64,000 bases of DNA from Nonomuraea guangzhouensis (GCF_019396345.1 NZ_JAHKRM010000013.1:124001-188000), one strand, 5' to 3'; numbered from the stretch's first letter, positions 32,529-41,685 are shown. The notes: generated by a model from the sequence alone, not told the origin. Translations and numbers: made by a program.

Positions 32529-34391
32529 GTGGCGCGGACCGCTGACGACCTCCCGCTGCGGCTCGCCGGCGGCATGCTGTGGGCGTCGTTCGGCATTCTG
32601 GTCTACATCCGCACGATGAGCGGGGTGTGGCGCGACGCCACCCCGCTCGCGTTGCTGCTGACGATGGCGTCGTATCCGCCGCTGATCGCGATCCTGGCGC
32701 GACGCTGGCGCCCGGCCGTCCGGCACGGGCTGCTGTCGGCGCTGGTGCTGCTCTACCTGCTGCCCTTCCTCGTGGTCGGGACGGGGTGGGACTGGATGCC
32801 GTGGACGGTGGCGGCCGGCGTGCTGTGCGTGCTCCCGGCGCGACCGGCGTGGCCGCTGTTCGCCCTTGTCCTGGCCGCCACCGGTACGGCGGCCGCTCTG
32901 CTCGGATACGGGGTCTACGACTCGATCTGGTTCATGATCGTCACGGCGGACGACGGTCTCATCGTGTTCAGCCTGGCCGCGCTCCTCGGTACGGCGCGGC
33001 GGCTGCACGACACCCGGGGAGAACTGGCCCGCCTGGCGCTGGTCAGGGAACGCCTGCGGCTGGACGGCGAGCTGCGGAACGTCCTGGGCGGGAAGCTGCG
33101 GGCGATCGCGTTCCGGATGCGGAAAGCGGCTCGGGAAGAGCCGGTGGACGCCCGGCATGACATCCGCGAGGGTGTCGGGCTCGCCCGGCGGACCTTGGCG
33201 GAGGTGCGGGCGACCGCCGGCGCCTACCGTGCCACCACGATCGCCGAGCCCCCGGCGCGGATCGAGTCACCACGGTTGGCGCGGTTCGTCCTGCTCGCGG
33301 TGCTGCTCATCCAGTGCGTGCTCGTGCTGATCAACCTCTACTACGTGGACGAGGCCGGTCCGACGACGCTGGCCTGGGCGCTGCTCGGGCTCATCGGGAT
33401 CGTGATCCTGCAGGTCCTGCCGCAGAACCGGGCCACGTTCGTCCTGCAGGGCCTGCTGTTCCTGCTTCCCCTCGCGGCCATCCCCGGCTCCTGGGACCGC
33501 GTGCTGAGCTTCTTCACCGGCAAGGTCCTGCTCACCGTACGACCGCCTCGATCGTGGGCGCTCGCCGGTGTCGTCCTGGCCGGGCACCTGGCCTGGCTCC
33601 TGTACGAGGCCGCCACGCGCGGCTATCCCCTCCCGAACGTGCTCGCCTCCTTCGGCGGTCATGTCATGCTCGCCTGGCTGGTGTACAGCCTGGGGCGCCT
33701 CACCGGGCTGATCACCGTACTGGACCGGGCCCGGCACGAGCTCGCCCAGGCCGCGGTACGGCGGGAACGGACCCGGGTCGCGCGCGACCTGCACGACGTA
33801 CTCGGTTTCAGCCTGTCGGCGGTCGCGCTCAAGGGCGAGCTGGCCGAACGGCTGCTGGAGACGGACCCCGACCGGGCCAGGACCGAGCTCGCCGCGCTCG
33901 TGGCGCTGGTCGAACGAGCGCTGGTGGAGCTGGAGTCCATCGCCGGCGACCGGGTCGAACTGCGGCTGGCGGCCGAGCTCGACGCGGCGCGTGAGGTGCT
34001 GACGGCCGCCGGAATCGAGGCGGCGGCACAGGTCGAGACGGGCCCTCTGCCGGCCGAGGTGGACACGGCGGTGGCCACCGCGCTCCGCGAGACCGTCACC
34101 AACGTCCTGCGGCACAGCCAGGCCCGGACCTGCGAGATGACCATCTCCGGCACTGACGGTCTCGTACGGTTGCGCGTGGTCAACGACGGCTCCCTCACGG
34201 AGACGGAGCCGGGGCGGCACGGGTCCGGGCTCGGCAGCATCGCGCAGCGCACCGGCGGGCGATTGGCGGTGGCGCGTCACCCCGGGGGAAGGTTCGAGGT
34301 GATCGCCGAGTTCGGTTCAGATCCAGCCGGACTCGGTGGCGATCCGGATGGCGTCCACCCGGTTGCGGGCTCCCAGCTTGGTGACGGCTGA
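32529..34391 (+). CDS. Sensor histidine kinase, NarL/DesK type
   Basis: A 620-residue membrane histidine kinase. Two blocks of hydrophobic helices are visible: the first at about 10-150 and the second at about 255-400, each followed by a cytoplasmic helical region. The HisKA_3 dimerisation domain has the phospho-acceptor motif ARDLHDVLGFSLSAVALKG, and the HATPase domain shows ETVTNVLRHSQA (N box) and GSGLGSIAQRTGGRL (G box). An earlier partial HisKA_3-like region (LRLDGELRNVLGGKLRAIAF) suggests an internal duplication in which the first copy lost its His. The GTG start has GGGAGAG upstream. It converges with the response regulator, overlapping it by 75 bp at the 3' ends. Confidence 0.88.
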   Translation: MARTADDLPLRLAGGMLWASFGILVYIRTMSGVWRDATPLALLLTMASYPPLIAILARRWRPAVRHGLLSALVLLYLLPFLVVGTGWDWMPWTVAAGVLCVLPARPAWPLFALVLAATGTAAALLGYGVYDSIWFMIVTADDGLIVFSLAALLGTARRLHDTRGELARLALVRERLRLDGELRNVLGGKLRAIAFRMRKAAREEPVDARHDIREGVGLARRTLAEVRATAGAYRATTIAEPPARIESPRLARFVLLAVLLIQCVLVLINLYYVDEAGPTTLAWALLGLIGIVILQVLPQNRATFVLQGLLFLLPLAAIPGSWDRVLSFFTGKVLLTVRPPRSWALAGVVLAGHLAWLLYEAATRGYPLPNVLASFGGHVMLAWLVYSLGRLTGLITVLDRARHELAQAAVRRERTRVARDLHDVLGFSLSAVALKGELAERLLETDPDRARTELAALVALVERALVELESIAGDRVELRLAAELDAAREVLTAAGIEAAAQVETGPLPAEVDTAVATALRETVTNVLRHSQARTCEMTISGTDGLVRLRVVNDGSLTETEPGRHGSGLGSIAQRTGGRLAVARHPGGRFEVIAEFGSDPAGLGGDPDGVHPVAGSQLGDG

Positions 34392-34922
34392 GGCGAGGTA
34401 GTTGCGGATCGTGCCGTAGGTCAGGAAGAGCCGCTCGGCGATCTCGGCGGGCTGGGCCCCGCTCGCCGACATGCGCAGCACCTCGGTCTCCCGCTGGGAG
34501 AGCGGGCTCTCCGGCGCCTCCAACGCCCCCAAGGCCAGAGCCGGGTCCACCACCCGGCCACCGGCGGCCACGGTCCTGATCGCCGCGGCCAGTTCGGCCG
34601 GGCGGATATCTTTCGGGACGAATCCAGCCACCCGCGCGCCGAGTGCCCTGCGCAGGGTGCCCGGCTTGGTCAGCGCCGTCAAGATCAGGACGCGGCAATC
34701 GGGCAGCAGCTCGCGTAGCTCGGCAGCCGCGGAGATGCCGTCGAGTCCTGGCAGGTCGATGTCGATCACGGCCACGTCGGGCCGGTGCTCCAGCGCGGCC
34801 GGCACGATCTCCAGACCCGAGGCGACCCCCGCGACCACCGTGAGGTCGTCCTCGAGCGACAGCAACTCGACCAGCGCTTCGCGAAGGATGTGCATGTCCT
34901 CCGCGAGCAGAATCCGAATCAC
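34317..34922 (-). CDS. NarL/LuxR-type response regulator
   Basis: A 201-residue response regulator. The receiver domain (about 1-120) has the acidic pair in LLAEDMHILREALVELLS, the phospho-acceptor Asp in VAVIDIDLPGLDGISAAAEL, the Thr/Ser switch in VLILTALT and the Lys in GFVPKDI. The C-terminal LuxR helix-turn-helix is LSQRETEVLRMSASGAQPAE with TIRNYLASAVTKLGARNRVD. The GTG at 34922 is preceded by AAGGGGG. It is the likely partner of the convergent histidine kinase. The MFS exporter starts farther upstream on the same strand, ending 51 bp before it, and is the obvious candidate for co-transcription and regulation. Confidence 0.9.
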   Translation of the reverse strand: MIRILLAEDMHILREALVELLSLEDDLTVVAGVASGLEIVPAALEHRPDVAVIDIDLPGLDGISAAAELRELLPDCRVLILTALTKPGTLRRALGARVAGFVPKDIRPAELAAAIRTVAAGGRVVDPALALGALEAPESPLSQRETEVLRMSASGAQPAEIAERLFLTYGTIRNYLASAVTKLGARNRVDAIRIATESGWI

Positions 34923-34972
34923 GCCATTCCCCCTTGGTGCGTCGGAAGTGTAGTTGCTCGGCGAGGGCCACC

Positions 34973-36232
34973 TCACTCACCGGGTTCGGGCAGACGGAGC
35001 GCGTACAGGAGCCACACCAGGGCGAAGCCGACGGCGAGCACGCCGAGCAGCCGGGTGGCCCCGGTCATGCCCAACGCGACGGTCAGCGGAGCCACCGCCA
35101 GCGACGACACCCCTTGCAACCCCGACGACAGCCCGAACGCCGTGACCATCACCCGCCCGCGGATGTGGTCGGGGCTGGCCAGTTGCAGCCCGTTGATGGC
35201 CAGGATCGCGCAGGCGCCCACCCCGAGGTGACCGGCCATGGCGGCGGGTATGCCCGTCCACAGGCTGCCGGCCTGGGCCAGGGCGAGGTAGCCCAGCCCG
35301 AACACCGCGAGAGCGCCGCCCGGCACCAGCAGCCGCCGCCGCGACCACGGCCCGGTCAGCGGTGACGTGCCGATCAGTCGCCGGCCCAGGAACGGCCCGA
35401 GCACGGAGCCGACCCCCTGCGCCAGGTACAGGACGCCGATTCCGGCGTCGGTGGCGCCGAACCGTTCGAGCGCGTAGACGGGCAGGAGACCGACGATGCC
35501 GTAACACAGGCGCAGCGCCGCCGTCAGCCAGAGCAGGGCCGACACGGTAGGGGTGTCACGGATGAAGCGCCACAGTTCGGAAGTGTCGGTACGTACGCGC
35601 ATGCGGCGGGTCACCGGGCCGGTGGAGAACGGGCGGCGGATGCGGGCGATGAGGACGGCGGACGCGGCGAAGGAGACGGCGTCGATCAGCAGGGTGGCCG
35701 TGCTGCCCCAGGCGGCCGTGACCAGCCCGCCGAGCCCGGCGCCGAGCAGCAGGCTGGAGGAGTAGAGGCTGCCGAGCGTGGCCTGCGCGAGGGGCAGCCG
35801 GTCGGGGGCGACGAGGTGGGGCAGGACGACCTCGGGGATCGGGCTCGACACCGCGGCCGACACCGACAGCACGGCCAGCGAGACCAGCGCCAGGGGGACC
35901 GAGCCCAGGTGGAAGGCGGCCAGCAGGCCCGCGAGGGGGACGATGGCGGCGAGATCGCAGACGATGCGCAGGCGGCGGCGGTCCAGGCGGTCGGTCAGCG
36001 AGCCGATGAGCGGCATCAGCAGGATGCCGGGCAGCGACTCGACGGCGAACAGCAGAGCCGTCAGCCCGGCCGAGCCGGTCCGGTGATAGACGAAGGCGTT
36101 CAGGGCGACGAAGGTGAACCAGTCGCCGGTCAGGCTGAGGGCCGAGGCGAGGAAGAGCCGGCGGAAGTCGGGGTTGCCGCGCAGCAGGGCGAGCAGCGCG
36201 ATTCCGGGCAGGCGGGAAGGGACGGATGACAC
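34973..36232 (-). CDS. MFS transporter (MFS_3, drug/enterobactin exporter-like)
   Basis: A 419-residue inner-membrane protein with about 12 helices in two halves. The first half begins FRRLFLASALSLTGDWFTFV and has the loop GSLTDRLDRRRLR; the second begins after a central basic loop (RRMRVRTDTSELWRFIRDTP). This pattern matches the MFS_3 group of exporters. The GTG start is weakly supported by upstream sequence. It is transcribed toward the response regulator 51 bp away, so the two-component pair and this exporter probably form one stress-response unit, in the manner of DesKR-linked efflux systems. Confidence 0.85.
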   Translation of the reverse strand: MSSVPSRLPGIALLALLRGNPDFRRLFLASALSLTGDWFTFVALNAFVYHRTGSAGLTALLFAVESLPGILLMPLIGSLTDRLDRRRLRIVCDLAAIVPLAGLLAAFHLGSVPLALVSLAVLSVSAAVSSPIPEVVLPHLVAPDRLPLAQATLGSLYSSSLLLGAGLGGLVTAAWGSTATLLIDAVSFAASAVLIARIRRPFSTGPVTRRMRVRTDTSELWRFIRDTPTVSALLWLTAALRLCYGIVGLLPVYALERFGATDAGIGVLYLAQGVGSVLGPFLGRRLIGTSPLTGPWSRRRLLVPGGALAVFGLGYLALAQAGSLWTGIPAAMAGHLGVGACAILAINGLQLASPDHIRGRVMVTAFGLSSGLQGVSSLAVAPLTVALGMTGATRLLGVLAVGFALVWLLYALRLPEPGE

Positions 36233-36390
36233 CTGGTGACTCCAAGCAGCCGAGCCGTCCGACCGGGAAGGCCGGACGGGCGAAGGGGGGATCGCTTCGC
36301 GGGATGCCCGGCGGGTCTGGCGCCGGGCGGCTGCTGATCAGTCACACAGGTGATGCATGAGTGGAGGTTAACGCACTGCGGGACTCGGCG

Positions 36391-37074
36391 TCAGGAGCGG
36401 CCCAGGACCTCGTACTTGACCGTCATGACGCCGGCGCCCGTGTCGCCGATGGCGGAGAAGGCGGCCGAGGAGAGGTCGAGGCAGCGACCGCCCACGTACG
36501 GACCGCGGTCGTTGATGCGGACCGTGACCGAATCGCCGTTCGCCGGGTTGGTGACGCGGACCCTGCTGCCCAGCGGGAGCGTCTTGTGGGCGGCGGTCAT
36601 GGCGGACGGGTCGAAGCGTTCGCCGCTGGCGGTCATCTGCCCTTCGTCGTAGTAGGAGGCGCCGCAGGTGCCCGAACTGATGACGCGGGTCTTCGGCTTG
36701 GCGGCCTCGGTCTTCGCCTTGCGGACGGGCACGGTCTTCGCTTCGTCGGCCGGCTTGGTCTTCGGCTGGGCCGCCGCGGCCTTGGGGAGGGCCGTGGTCT
36801 TGGGTTCGGACGGCTTGGGGGTGGCCGACTTGGTGCTGGGCTTGTTCGGCTGGGGGGTTGTGGACGGGGGGTCCGACCTCGTGTACGTGGGGGACGGCGC
36901 GACGTCCAGTGCCGCGGCGGTCTTGGGGGCGTCGTCGTTGGCGACGGCGGCCCAGGCGGTGGTCGAGGCGGCGGCTACGACGGCCGCGCCGGCCGCGACG
37001 GTGACCCAACGGCGCTTGTTCGGAGCCTGACGCTCCGGGTTCGGACGGCTCGGCTTGGCGGAGTGCTGGCCCAA
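36391..37074 (-). CDS. rlpA: RlpA-like double-psi beta-barrel protein
   Basis: A 227-residue exported protein. A basic N terminus and a hydrophobic signal or anchor (WVTVAAGAAVVAAASTTAW, about 23-41) precede a long Lys/Pro/Thr-rich linker (about 45-130). The C-terminal DPBB domain has the RlpA hallmarks GTCGASYYDEGQMTASGERF, DPSAMTAAHKTLPLGSRVRV and VRINDRGPYVGGRCLDLSSA. RlpA-type proteins are peptidoglycan-lytic transglycosylases or expansin-like cell-wall binders acting at septa. The start appears to be TTG at 37074, with AGGA about 12 nt upstream. The upstream region carries a CRP-like palindrome. Confidence 0.88.
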   Translation of the reverse strand: MGQHSAKPSRPNPERQAPNKRRWVTVAAGAAVVAAASTTAWAAVANDDAPKTAAALDVAPSPTYTRSDPPSTTPQPNKPSTKSATPKPSEPKTTALPKAAAAQPKTKPADEAKTVPVRKAKTEAAKPKTRVISSGTCGASYYDEGQMTASGERFDPSAMTAAHKTLPLGSRVRVTNPANGDSVTVRINDRGPYVGGRCLDLSSAAFSAIGDTGAGVMTVKYEVLGRS

Positions 37075-37390
37075 GGTAAACCACAGTCCTAGCTAGGGGA
37101 CAGGACAGGGAAAGGCCAGGTCGGGGGCTGATCGGGGGTGCGCGTCGGCCAATCCCACACGCAGGGCGGGTGCCCCGCGAACGTGGACGAACATATGCGA
37201 CAAACAGCAAGTAAAGACAACTTAATGGGACGTTCAGTGATATATCTCACTTTGGTCACAAGTTTGCCAGAACGCTGAGCGTACGCCGGGGATCTTGGGA
37301 CATCCGGAGAACGCGGACTGTGTCACCTTGGGGGTAGGTTGACGGCACTTTCGGGCATGCCGAACTAACCGGTCGTACTGGAAGCCGTAC
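37075..37390. other. Upstream region of rlpA and end of ligB
   Basis: About 315 bp between rlpA and the 3' end of ligB, both on the minus strand. It includes the AT-rich palindrome AGTGATATATCTCACT at 37236-37251 and presumably the rlpA promoter. A long leader of about 160 nt separates the palindrome from the start codon; I could not identify a known riboswitch in it. Confidence 0.45.
37236..37251 (-). promoter_or_regulatory. Candidate CRP/FNR-type operator upstream of rlpA
   Basis: AGTGATATATCTCACT has perfect 5-bp arms, matching the GTGA-N6-TCAC core recognised by CRP-type regulators in many bacteria and close to the actinobacterial CRP consensus. It is 162 bp upstream of the rlpA start on the minus strand. 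In mycobacteria CRP controls the cell-wall hydrolase gene rpfA, so control of a wall enzyme here is plausible. Confidence 0.45.
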
Positions 37391-38917
37391 TCAGAACATG
37401 AGCGAGCGGACCGTCTCCACCGTGTCCGCGTCCACCGCCCGCTTGTCGGGCCGGTAACGCAGCACCCGCGCGAACCGCAGCGCCATCCCCCCGGGGTAGC
37501 GCGGCGACCGCTGCACCCCGTCGAAGGCGATCTCCACCACCAGCTCGGGACGGAGCTTGACCGTCCACTCGTCGGCCGGCCCCTCGGCCAGCTCCAGGAA
37601 GCGTTCGGTCTGCCAGGTGAGCAGCTCGTCGGTCAGGCCCTTGAAGGTCTTGCCCAGCATCACGAACCCGCCGCTCTCCGGGTCACGGGCGCCGAGGTGC
37701 AGGTTGGACAGCTTGCCTTCGCGGCGGCCATGGCCCCATTCGGCCGCGAGCACGACGAGATCGAGCGTGTGACGTGGCTTGACCTTGATCCACCCGGCCC
37801 CCCGGCGGCCGGCCGCGTAGGGGGAGGCCAGCGACTTGACGACCAGACCCTCGTGGCCGGCCTTGATCACGTCGGTGAAGTACTTCTCCGCCTCCGAGAC
37901 GTCACCCGTGACGATCCGCGGCGTGAGCAGGCCGGGTATGACGGTCTCGGCGAGGAGCTCCTGGCGCAGGGAGTAGGGCAGGTCGAGCAGGTCGGTCCCG
38001 TTGACCCGCAGCGCGTCGAAGAAGAACACGCTCAGCGGCGTCCGCTCCCGCAGCCGCGGCACGTCGGTCTTGCTCGACGCCCGGCTCGCCGTCACCTGGA
38101 ACGGGTGCGGCCGCCCGTCGGGCCGCAGCGCGATCACCTCGCCGTCGAGCACGAGGTCGTCGGAGGCCAGGCCGAGCACCGCCTCCACGAGCTCGGGCAC
38201 CTGGGCGGTGATGTCGTCGAGCGTGCGGGTGAACACCCGGACCTGGTCGCCGGAGCGGTGCGCCTGCACGCGTACGCCGTCGAGCTTCCACTCCAGCGCG
38301 GCCGGCGCGCCCGCCTTCTCCAGCGCGGCGGCGATGTTGGGCGCGCTGCCGGCCAGCATCGGCGAGACCGCCCGGCCCACCTCCAGCTTGAACGCGCGCA
38401 GCGCCTCAACCCCACCGGCCAGCGCTGCCGCGCCCACGGCCGGCAGCCAGCCGCGCAGCGTCAGCGCCCGCCGCACGTCGGCGGACGGCGCGCCCGACGC
38501 CTTGGCGATCGCCTCGATCATCACCCCGTCGAGGGCGCCCTGACGCAGCTCGCCGCCGAGCAGCCTGAGCATGAACGCCTGCTCCTGGGTGGTCAGCCCG
38601 GCGAACAGCTGGGTGACCAGCGTCCTGCGCGCCGCCTGCGAACCCTGGCCGGAGACCGACTTGATCCTCGACAGCAGCGCGTCGACGTCGGTGAGGGTGG
38701 CGGTGGCGGCCAGCTTGGCGGGGGGCAGGTCCTGCAGGGTCCGCCAGCCCACGCCCACCTGGCGCTGCGGCAGCTCGCCCGACAGGTAGGAGATGGCGAT
38801 CTCCGCCTCATCGGCGCCGACCCGGCCGAGCAGCTCCGCCAGATGGCCGATCTTGCCGAGCCGGGCAGACGTGCGTGTCACCGCCTCAGAAACCCGCACC
38901 ACGTCGATCAACAACAC
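37391..38917 (-). CDS. ligB: ATP-dependent DNA ligase, LigB type
   Basis: A 508-residue ATP-dependent DNA ligase of the actinobacterial LigB group. An N-terminal DNA-binding domain (residues about 1-185) precedes the nucleotidyltransferase core with the adenylation motif EWKLDGVRVQAH (Lys211), motif IIIa LSVFFFDALRVNG, motif IV HEGLVVKSLASPY and motif V WIKVKPRHTLDL, and an OB domain follows. It seals nicks by way of an enzyme-AMP intermediate and supplements the NAD-dependent LigA, probably in repair. The GTG at 38917 gives the usual family start (LLIDVVRVS) and has AGGG upstream; an in-frame start at 38947 is less likely. Confidence 0.92.
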   Translation of the reverse strand: MLLIDVVRVSEAVTRTSARLGKIGHLAELLGRVGADEAEIAISYLSGELPQRQVGVGWRTLQDLPPAKLAATATLTDVDALLSRIKSVSGQGSQAARRTLVTQLFAGLTTQEQAFMLRLLGGELRQGALDGVMIEAIAKASGAPSADVRRALTLRGWLPAVGAAALAGGVEALRAFKLEVGRAVSPMLAGSAPNIAAALEKAGAPAALEWKLDGVRVQAHRSGDQVRVFTRTLDDITAQVPELVEAVLGLASDDLVLDGEVIALRPDGRPHPFQVTASRASSKTDVPRLRERTPLSVFFFDALRVNGTDLLDLPYSLRQELLAETVIPGLLTPRIVTGDVSEAEKYFTDVIKAGHEGLVVKSLASPYAAGRRGAGWIKVKPRHTLDLVVLAAEWGHGRREGKLSNLHLGARDPESGGFVMLGKTFKGLTDELLTWQTERFLELAEGPADEWTVKLRPELVVEIAFDGVQRSPRYPGGMALRFARVLRYRPDKRAVDADTVETVRSLMF

Positions 38918-39028
38918 ATGCCCTATGTTGCCGTACTTCGCCGACAATTCCGCCGTGCGCAGACCAGCATTTTGTCCGGTGTTGGGCCCCCGAAGGGACG
39001 GGGCGGGCCTGGGGCCCGCCCCGGCGTG

Positions 39029-39403
39029 TTAACGGACGGCCAGGAGGTCGACGACGAAGATGAGCGTCTCATTCGGCTTGATGCGGGCGCCGGCGCCGCT
39101 ACTGCCGTAGCCGAGGTGCGGCGGGATGACCAGCTTGCGGCGGCCGCCCACCTTCATGCCGGCCACGCCCTGGTCCCAGCCGGCGATGACGCGCCCGCCG
39201 CCGAGCGGGAAGTCGAACGCGCTGCCGCGGTTCCACGACGCGTCGAACTCCTCGCCGGTCGAGAACGCGACGCCCACGTAGTGGACGCTGACGCTCTGGC
39301 CGGGCTTGGCCTCGGGGCCGTCACCCACGACGATGTCGGTGATCTCCAGGTCGGCGGGCGGGTTGCCCCCGGGGAAGTCGATTTCCGGCTTCTCGAGTGC
39401 CAC
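39029..39403 (-). CDS. FKBP-type peptidyl-prolyl isomerase
   Basis: A 124-residue single-domain FKBP. The conserved blocks are GDGPEAKPGQSVSVHYVGVA, GEEFDASWNRGSAFDFPLGG, VIAGWDQGVAGMKVGGRRKL and IPPHLGYGSSGAGARIKPNE, covering the substrate pocket (Tyr, Phe, Trp, Tyr positions all present). It has no signal peptide, so it is cytosolic, and it catalyses prolyl cis-trans isomerisation during folding. The GTG start has AGGAG 7-8 nt upstream. It is a single gene divergent from the SDR gene at 39481. Confidence 0.95.
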   Translation of the reverse strand: MALEKPEIDFPGGNPPADLEITDIVVGDGPEAKPGQSVSVHYVGVAFSTGEEFDASWNRGSAFDFPLGGGRVIAGWDQGVAGMKVGGRRKLVIPPHLGYGSSGAGARIKPNETLIFVVDLLAVR

Positions 39404-39480
39404 GAATTGCTCCTGTTGACGAGAATTGGCGATCAGAATGAACCCGACGACTCTATGCGGTCGGGATAAGGTCAGCGTTC

Positions 39481-40236
39481 ATGGCCGCCCTTTCTCCTGA
39501 TGCGATCCTGCTCACCGGGCGCGTCGCCGTCATCACCGGGGCGGCCCGGGGGATCGGGCGGGCGATCGCGGAGACGTTCGCGGCATTCGGGGCTCTGGTC
39601 GCGATCTGCGACCGGGACAAGCCGTCCTACGGCGGCGAGTTCGCGATGACGCTGGACGTACGGGATCCGGTCGCCGTCGAGGTGTTCGCGCAGGCGGTGC
39701 GGGAGCGGTGGGGGCGGGTCGACGTGCTGGTGAACAACGCGGGCGGGACGTTCCACGCCGCGTTCGCCGACACCACGGTCCGCGGCGAGCGGACCCTGAT
39801 CGAGGAGAACTTCACGCAGGTCACCGGCATGATCCGGCGGCTGCTGCCGATGATGGGGGCCGGGGCCTCGATCATCAACGTGACCTCCAGCGAAGCGCAT
39901 CAGGCGGCGCCGGGGTTCGCGGTCTACGCCGCCATGAAGGCGGGGGTGGAGAGCCTGACGAAGTCGCTCGCGCTGGAGTTCGCGCCCCTGGGCATCAGGG
40001 TGAACGCGATCGCGCCCGACGGGCTGCCCACCGACGGCGAGACCGAGGTGCGGGAGCGGATGGTGGACGGGCCCTTCGAGCCGGTACGGCTGCCGCCGCT
40101 CGGGCACCTCGGGGAGCCGGCCGACGCGGCGGGCGCGGCGGTGTTCCTGGCCAGCGATCTGGCCAGGTTCGTGACCGGCACGACGGTGCACGTCGACGGC
40201 GGGATCCACGCGGCGGGCGGCTGGCGCCGCACCTGA
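39481..40236 (+). CDS. Short-chain dehydrogenase/reductase
   Basis: A 251-residue classical SDR. The cofactor motif is ITGAARGIGRAIAETF (TGxxxGIG), the structural NNAG motif is VLVNNAGGTFHAAF, and the catalytic Ser-Tyr-Lys set is in INVTSSEAHQAAPGFAVYAA followed by MK. The C-terminal HVDGGIHAAGGW is typical. It oxidises or reduces an alcohol or keto group with NAD(P); the substrate is unknown. It is divergent from the FKBP gene (77 bp) and convergent with guaB1, only 9 bp apart. Confidence 0.9.
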   Translation: MAALSPDAILLTGRVAVITGAARGIGRAIAETFAAFGALVAICDRDKPSYGGEFAMTLDVRDPVAVEVFAQAVRERWGRVDVLVNNAGGTFHAAFADTTVRGERTLIEENFTQVTGMIRRLLPMMGAGASIINVTSSEAHQAAPGFAVYAAMKAGVESLTKSLALEFAPLGIRVNAIAPDGLPTDGETEVRERMVDGPFEPVRLPPLGHLGEPADAAGAAVFLASDLARFVTGTTVHVDGGIHAAGGWRRT

Positions 40237-40245
40237 GGCTCCGCG

Positions 40246-41685
40246 CTACCAGCTCTGGTGGAGCGGCATGCCCTCGGTGTAGCCGGAGGCGCTCTGGATG
40301 CCGACCACGGCGCGCTCGTGGAGCTCCTCCAGGTTCGCCGCCCCCGCGTACGTGCACGACGACCGCAACCCGGCCACGATCGCGTCGATCTGGTCCTCCA
40401 CGCTCGGCCGCCGCGGATCCAGGTACATGCGCGAGGTCGAGATCCCCTCCTCGAACAGCGACTTCCTGGCCCGATCGAACGCGCTGTCCTCCGCCGTGCG
40501 CAGCCGCACGGCCCGCGCCGACGCCATGCCGAAGTTCTCCTTGTACCTGCGCCCGTCGGCGTCGGTACGCGCGTCGCCGGGAGACTCGTACGTCCCGGCG
40601 AACCAGGAGCCGATCATCACGTTCGCCGCGCCCGCCGCCAGGGCGAGCGCCACGTCACGCGGGTGCCGGACGCCGCCGTCGGCCCACACGTGCCGGCCCA
40701 GCCGGCGCGCCTCCGCCGAGCATTCGAGCACGGCCGAGAACTGCGGCCGCCCCACCCCGGTCATCATCCGCGTCGTGCACATGGCGCCGGGGCCGACGCC
40801 CACCTTGAGGATGTCCGCGCCCGCGTCCACCAGGTCACGCACGCCCTCGGCGGTCACCACGTTGCCCGCCGCCACCGGCACGCCCGGGTCGAGCGCCCGG
40901 ACCGCGCGCAGGGCGGAGACCATCTTCTCCTGGTGCCCGTGCGCGGTGTCGACCACCAGGCAGTCGATCCCGGCATCGAGCAGCTCCTTGGCCTTGGCCG
41001 CGACGTCGCCGTTCACGCCGACGGCGGCCGCGATGCGCAGCCGGCCCGCGGCGTCGAGCGCGGGCTGGTAGAGCGTGGCGCGCAGGGCGCCCGTCCGGGT
41101 CAGGATGCCGACCAGGCGGCCTTCGGCGTCGACGATGGGCGCCAGGCGGTGGCGGCCCCCGTGCAGCCGGTCGAAGGCCGCGCGCGGCTCCAGCCCGGTC
41201 GGCAGCGTCAGCAGCTCGCTGGACATCACCTGCGAGAGCTGCGTGTACATGTCGACGCCCTGGCAGTCGGCCTCGGTGACCACGCCGACCGGCCGGTTGT
41301 CCCAGTCGACGACGATGACCGCGCCGTGGGCGCGTTTGGGCAGCAGTTGCATGGCCTCGCCGACGGTGTCGTGCGGGGTCAGCGTGAGCGGCGTGTCGTG
41401 GACCAGGTCGCGTTTCTTGACCCAGTCGACGACCTCCGCCACGACGTCGATGGGAATGTCCTGCGGGATCACGGTGATGCCGCCCCGGCGGGCGATGGTC
41501 TCGGCCATGCGCCGGCCGGCGACCGCGGTCATGTTGGCGACGACGATGGGGATGGTGGTGCCCGTGCCGTCGTTCGTCGAGAGGTCGACCGCGAGCCGGG
41601 AACCGACCGAGGAACGCGACGGGACCATGAACACGTCGCTGTACGTCAAGTCGTATTGCGGCGCGAGGCCGTTAAGGAACTTCAC
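40246..41685 (-). CDS. guaB1: GuaB1-type IMP dehydrogenase-family protein (GMP reductase)
   Basis: A 479-residue TIM-barrel protein of the IMPDH/GMPR family with an internal CBS pair (about residues 95-205). The catalytic loop GVGPGAMCTTRMMTG contains the nucleophilic Cys303. The barrel phosphate-binding motif is VWADGGVRHPRDVALALAAG. Actinobacterial GuaB1 proteins act as GMP reductases in purine salvage and are distinct from the essential IMPDH GuaB2. The GTG start is in the expected position (KFLNGLAPQYDLTYSDVFMV). The 3' end nearly touches that of the SDR gene. Confidence 0.9.
   Translation of the reverse strand: MKFLNGLAPQYDLTYSDVFMVPSRSSVGSRLAVDLSTNDGTGTTIPIVVANMTAVAGRRMAETIARRGGITVIPQDIPIDVVAEVVDWVKKRDLVHDTPLTLTPHDTVGEAMQLLPKRAHGAVIVVDWDNRPVGVVTEADCQGVDMYTQLSQVMSSELLTLPTGLEPRAAFDRLHGGRHRLAPIVDAEGRLVGILTRTGALRATLYQPALDAAGRLRIAAAVGVNGDVAAKAKELLDAGIDCLVVDTAHGHQEKMVSALRAVRALDPGVPVAAGNVVTAEGVRDLVDAGADILKVGVGPGAMCTTRMMTGVGRPQFSAVLECSAEARRLGRHVWADGGVRHPRDVALALAAGAANVMIGSWFAGTYESPGDARTDADGRRYKENFGMASARAVRLRTAEDSAFDRARKSLFEEGISTSRMYLDPRRPSVEDQIDAIVAGLRSSCTYAGAANLEELHERAVVGIQSASGYTEGMPLHQSW

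Noticed and set aside
37075..37390. A cyclic di-AMP (ydaO) riboswitch before rlpA
   Set aside because: Actinobacterial cell-wall hydrolase genes often carry one, but I could not find the conserved motifs of this class in the leader on the minus strand. The palindrome at 37236 explains the visible symmetry.
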